Shown piece after piece: positions 60,511 to 64,000 of a stretch of DNA of 64,000 nucleotides. Position 1 is the first letter of the stretch. Every line of letters starts with the position of its first letter. The notes beneath the pieces were generated by a model. It was not told the DNA's origin and did no database searches. It saw nothing but the letters and a program-made list of their open reading frames with translations. The position numbers and the translations under genes are program-made. The stretch comes from Diplocarpon mali (taxonomy: Eukaryota > Ascomycota > Leotiomycetes > Helotiales > Drepanopezizaceae), in the NCBI GenBank assembly GCA_024741835.1, contig JAENRP010000040.1, positions 72,878 to 136,877 on the forward strand, read 5' to 3'.

Positions 60511-61439
60511 AGATGTTTATGAGACCTAGGAACCTGGATTGACTTTTGCTCTGCTTTATAAAGGCTTTTGGAGAATATGTTATAGGATTGATTTTATAAT
60601 CAGTACAAAGAAAGAGTTCATAGATTATAGAGAAAGGAGTGTGAGAGTATGAAATCTTGAACCCTGAAACAAGGGAGCCTCCTCGAGGCCGCAGACGTTA
60701 AACTGACATTATTTCGCCCATGTTCGAAGCAAGACAGGTACATACAGATACGTAATCACATGATTCAGGAAGCGGTTTAAAATGGAATAAGGCGATACTG
60801 CATACCCGCATATCGTGTACCAATCCAACGACGCTGCTTTACTTGTGTTATAGTTGACATGAAGAAAGCGAGGGTCGTCGGAAGCATGTTATTTGTAAAA
60901 TAAAGTATAGTTAAGAATTAAAGTAGTAGTTTAAATTCTTAAATATATATCGCATAATGCTTTATATAATATGTGCTTCGAAGTATTAAGGTTATAATTA
61001 CTATAGACATCTTGCTACTAAATAGGTGTTTTAGTAGGGGGGTTCGCTTATCAAAGCGGCAGGTATTTTTGAAGACAGAAGGAAGTTTAGATGTATGCAT
61101 TGTGGCCTCAAGCCAATTGAATCGATCCCCATAGTTCGTAACAAACTCATGCTTTGAGTATAGAGACTGTTATTTCAATATGGTTTATAACATAGATATC
61201 GTTGGAGCAACTCGCAGATAATCTTTTCATCTCCCTGTATATGCGTAGAGCTCTATACACGGCCTGAATATGGCGTTCTCGCGGAGATTTAACATCATTT
61301 GAATGATTTGCAGGTGCTCTGTTAGCCGTTAGACTGCAACATCTATCTTCCCTTACGTACTCGAATATCTACCTAGTGTTCACATACTCTCTGAGTATTT
61401 GTAAAGATTTGGCTTCGAGACACATACCTGGCAAAGTCC

Positions 61440-62165
61440 CTGAGTGGGGGACGACGACTTAATACCTCTCGTAGTATCACCGATGAACCTGCAGATTCTT
61501 TGAAAGAGTTTGCAAATCCGAGATTGAGTCATTTCGACTATGAAATAACCAAAGCCTGATTCGAATAAAGATAGAACTTCCGAACAGGTAAAAATGAAAA
61601 AATGTTCTCTCTACGATACTACCTGTTTCATAAATACCCTTTGTTCGATCTCTACTTGCGTATTCTAGAACTACATAGATCTTTACCTTTAAGTAAAGGA
61701 GGGGCTTAACGAAGGATGTAAATAAGAAGGCAAGATATGATATATATTTGGAGGAGAGGAGGATAAGAAGGAAAAGGATATTTTAATAATTTTTTATCAA
61801 GTCGATAAGAAGGGTTATAATTAAAGGCCGCCGCAGACTGATAAGATGATTGATACAATTAACTAGATAGCCGTTATTAGCGTAGAGTGCTTATCCTAGA
61901 ATAGAGAGCCTAAGGCGACTCTATTAAGGCAACTTTGAAGCATAAACTCGCTTAAGATATTAAAGGAACAGTTATCGATTAAGATATAGGTTAGACTCTT
62001 ATCTAAGGAATTATGAACTGTAAGTTTAGTGGGCTTGAGAGTAAAGATATAATGAGCTTTTGAGCTAGTTTCTACTTTTATATAAACCGACTATAGCGTT
62101 TTCGCTTACACTATACAGTGTAAAACCAATATAGTATATTAAAAGAAAAAGCCTTCAAGTATCCT
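61440..62165 (+). repeat. Dispersed repeat of unknown class, copy 4 (longest)
   Basis: Longest and clearest copy of the family. Landmarks: GACGACGACTTAATACCTC, GTTTGCAAATCCGAGATTG, GCGTATTCTAGAACTAC, and CTTATCTAAGGAATTA near 62.0 kb. Aligns with 45905-46510 throughout. Confidence 0.55.
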
Positions 62166-64000
62166 AGGTAGACCTAAGCCTACCTCTAGTGCTATATAGG
62201 TGCTGTAGTATCTGGTTTCTCTTACAAGTTAGGTTGAGATAGAGTAGAGATTATCGGAAGAACTTTATAACATTGTAGTTTAGTTCCAGAGGCATTTAGA
62301 TCATATGAGATTGAAGGATGCCTGCTGTTTTATAGTGCGCAAATTTGGAAAAGCTAGGAAATAGGAGAAAAGAACGAAGTAAGTCGTTGAGAGTATTTTA
62401 GTCTAGCAGCAGTTGTTTTCCAATATTCTCTGCTTGGGCTCATTTATATGTAAGTGTATGTTTTCAGTTGAAAAGATTGTAGAAATAATGATTGGATAAT
62501 GATTAAACACATTACTGTAACCAGAAGGTATCTTACAATTAAGCCGGCTACTTGATCTGACAAGGTATCTAGTAATTAGTTAATAAAAGCGGTCAGGAAA
62601 AAATGCATATTTTATATTTATCTCAGTTAAGTAGGCGTAATTTACTTTATCATATTCGCCTCATGTTAGTGAGGAGACCATTTTCCTCTTTGAATAGCAA
62701 CGCATAGATGCAAAGGTTCTGAGAAATAGATACTATGAGAATAAAGTTCATGTAGATGACTTCGAAAGAAGCATAAATAAGTAAAAAATAAGTATATTAA
62801 AACAAGAAAGGAAATAAAGTGTCTCTGGGAGGGAGTGCCTGTTTCCATTTGGTGGCCGGTAGTACTTACAGGACACAAGAGCGGCATGTATCGGGTGTAC
62901 ATGTACCCAAGTCTGTGGGAGGAATTGTAATGAAGAGATGGCAGGGAAATGTGGCAAGGGCTTGAGACATAAGACGACAAAAGCTAAGGAGTACTGGATA
63001 CAATTAAACTAACCTACTTAAATGACAAGTTAGAATTGTTTTTCTATCGATCAAAACCAAGCAGTTTCCAGAAGTTAGTGGCTCTCACGATGTTGATTTC
63101 TGGGCCGTGTCTGTTTGCGTAAGGCCATGTCTAATCAAAAGCTCAAAACGAATTATTCTCGAAGCATTAAATAGAATCAAGTAAGATTACAAGAAATTCA
63201 TAGCTACAAGAGGCGTTGATACGATACAACTTGTTAGGCTAAACGTTTCAACATTCTCTATGCCCCCTAATCAATGGATTGCATCTGATACTTAGAGTGC
63301 TTCCTTTTTTCGAGACGTTGTAAACCCGCTCAGCACCACTAAGGTAGAGTGGCTAGAATAGAAATATTCTATTCTCAATGTTGTTATCGAATTGGCCTGG
63401 ATTCCTCAGTCTGATATGATCTTACTTTTAGAATTTTATAATAAGACATATTCGACTAAACCACTGATTAGTATTCATTATCTCACTTATAGCATTAGGC
63501 TTCTTGACATGAATGTCAATTAATGTTGTAAATTAAAAATATTTTATATGATAGAAATTTCGGCTTCCGAGTCTGAGAATCGCTCTAGAAGTCGTTGCCT
63601 GGAAATAATCAAACCTCCCTGTGAAGACAACCTAATCAGTTTGTGATGATATAAAGTTTGCGGTTTACTGGAAAAAGGGGAAACGCGTACTAGTAAGTGG
63701 ACTTGACTGCAAGAGCGGTGTACGCTCGATTTGCCCTCACTTCGCAGACATCTGCTGATTTGCACCTTTTACAATATTCGTTACTCACAGAAGGAAGGCT
63801 CTTCTATTCTCGAGCTTATCCGTTGCCAAAAGATAAAGACCAACTTTGATATATTAAAGAGAAAGCTCAACTCAATTTATGTCTTCACGCCCTGGAAGCT
63901 TACAGACGACGTGATAGTTCAAACAACCCCAGTTTTGTCAACGCGTCTAAAGCCTAATCATATTACGAACTCTGAGCTGTATTCGTTGATTCGAAGCCTA
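62166..64000. other. AT-rich region without recognisable genes
   Basis: Only short, overlapping open frames; those at 62666-62980 and 63544-63765 (minus) show no domain, signal peptide or splice model I trust. No transposon domain recognised. Confidence 0.4.

Overview
The window looks like genomic DNA of a filamentous ascomycete (Pezizomycotina) with a two-speed genome. Coding blocks are GC-balanced to GC-rich with short GT-AG introns, and they alternate with long AT-rich blocks of decayed transposons. The genes are typical of the group: MET6, a Dnf3-like P4 flippase, MLH3, a DUF2196/YwbE-domain protein and an ascorbate-oxidase-type multicopper oxidase. No species is claimed.

Layout. (1) 1-15.4 kb is extremely AT-rich. 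It holds one LTR-element remnant (1-4.2 kb), two near-tandem copies of a Ty1/Copia body (4.2-8.64 and 8.64-12.45 kb) and a third, related Copia remnant (12.46-15.4 kb), all on the minus strand and full of stops. Copies differ almost only by transitions, CA/TG dinucleotides look depleted while CG survives, as expected of repeat-induced point mutation (RIP) acting at CpA. (2) 15.5-41 kb is the main gene block: MET6 (+), a hypothetical gene (+), a broken minus-strand gene, a 1.65-kb non-autonomous Copia element with intact LTRs and target-site duplication, the DUF2196 gene (+), the flippase (-), then MLH3 (-) divergently paired with a serine-rich low-complexity protein (+). (3) 41-55.5 kb is a gene desert, AT-rich but without the strong CpA signature. 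It has one well-supported gene, a small secreted six-cysteine protein interrupted by an intron, plus Tc1/mariner remnants, a pair of 280-bp MITEs, a family of about 100-bp foldback repeats and a four-copy dispersed repeat of unknown class. (4) 55.5-59.7 kb is a GC-rich island with the multicopper oxidase. (5) 59.7-64 kb returns to AT-rich repeats with another mariner fragment.

The genes do not form an obvious pathway or cluster. The housekeeping genes serve methionine synthesis, membrane asymmetry and mismatch repair/meiotic crossover. The most noteworthy items are the non-autonomous Copia element whose gag-like frame runs from a zinc knuckle straight into the end of RNase H, the six-cysteine secreted protein, and a coding-length minisatellite (alternating 48- and 39-bp units) inside the Copia polyprotein. 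Sequence gaps (N) lie at 29843-29864 and 57091-57103, with a single ambiguous base at 10452.
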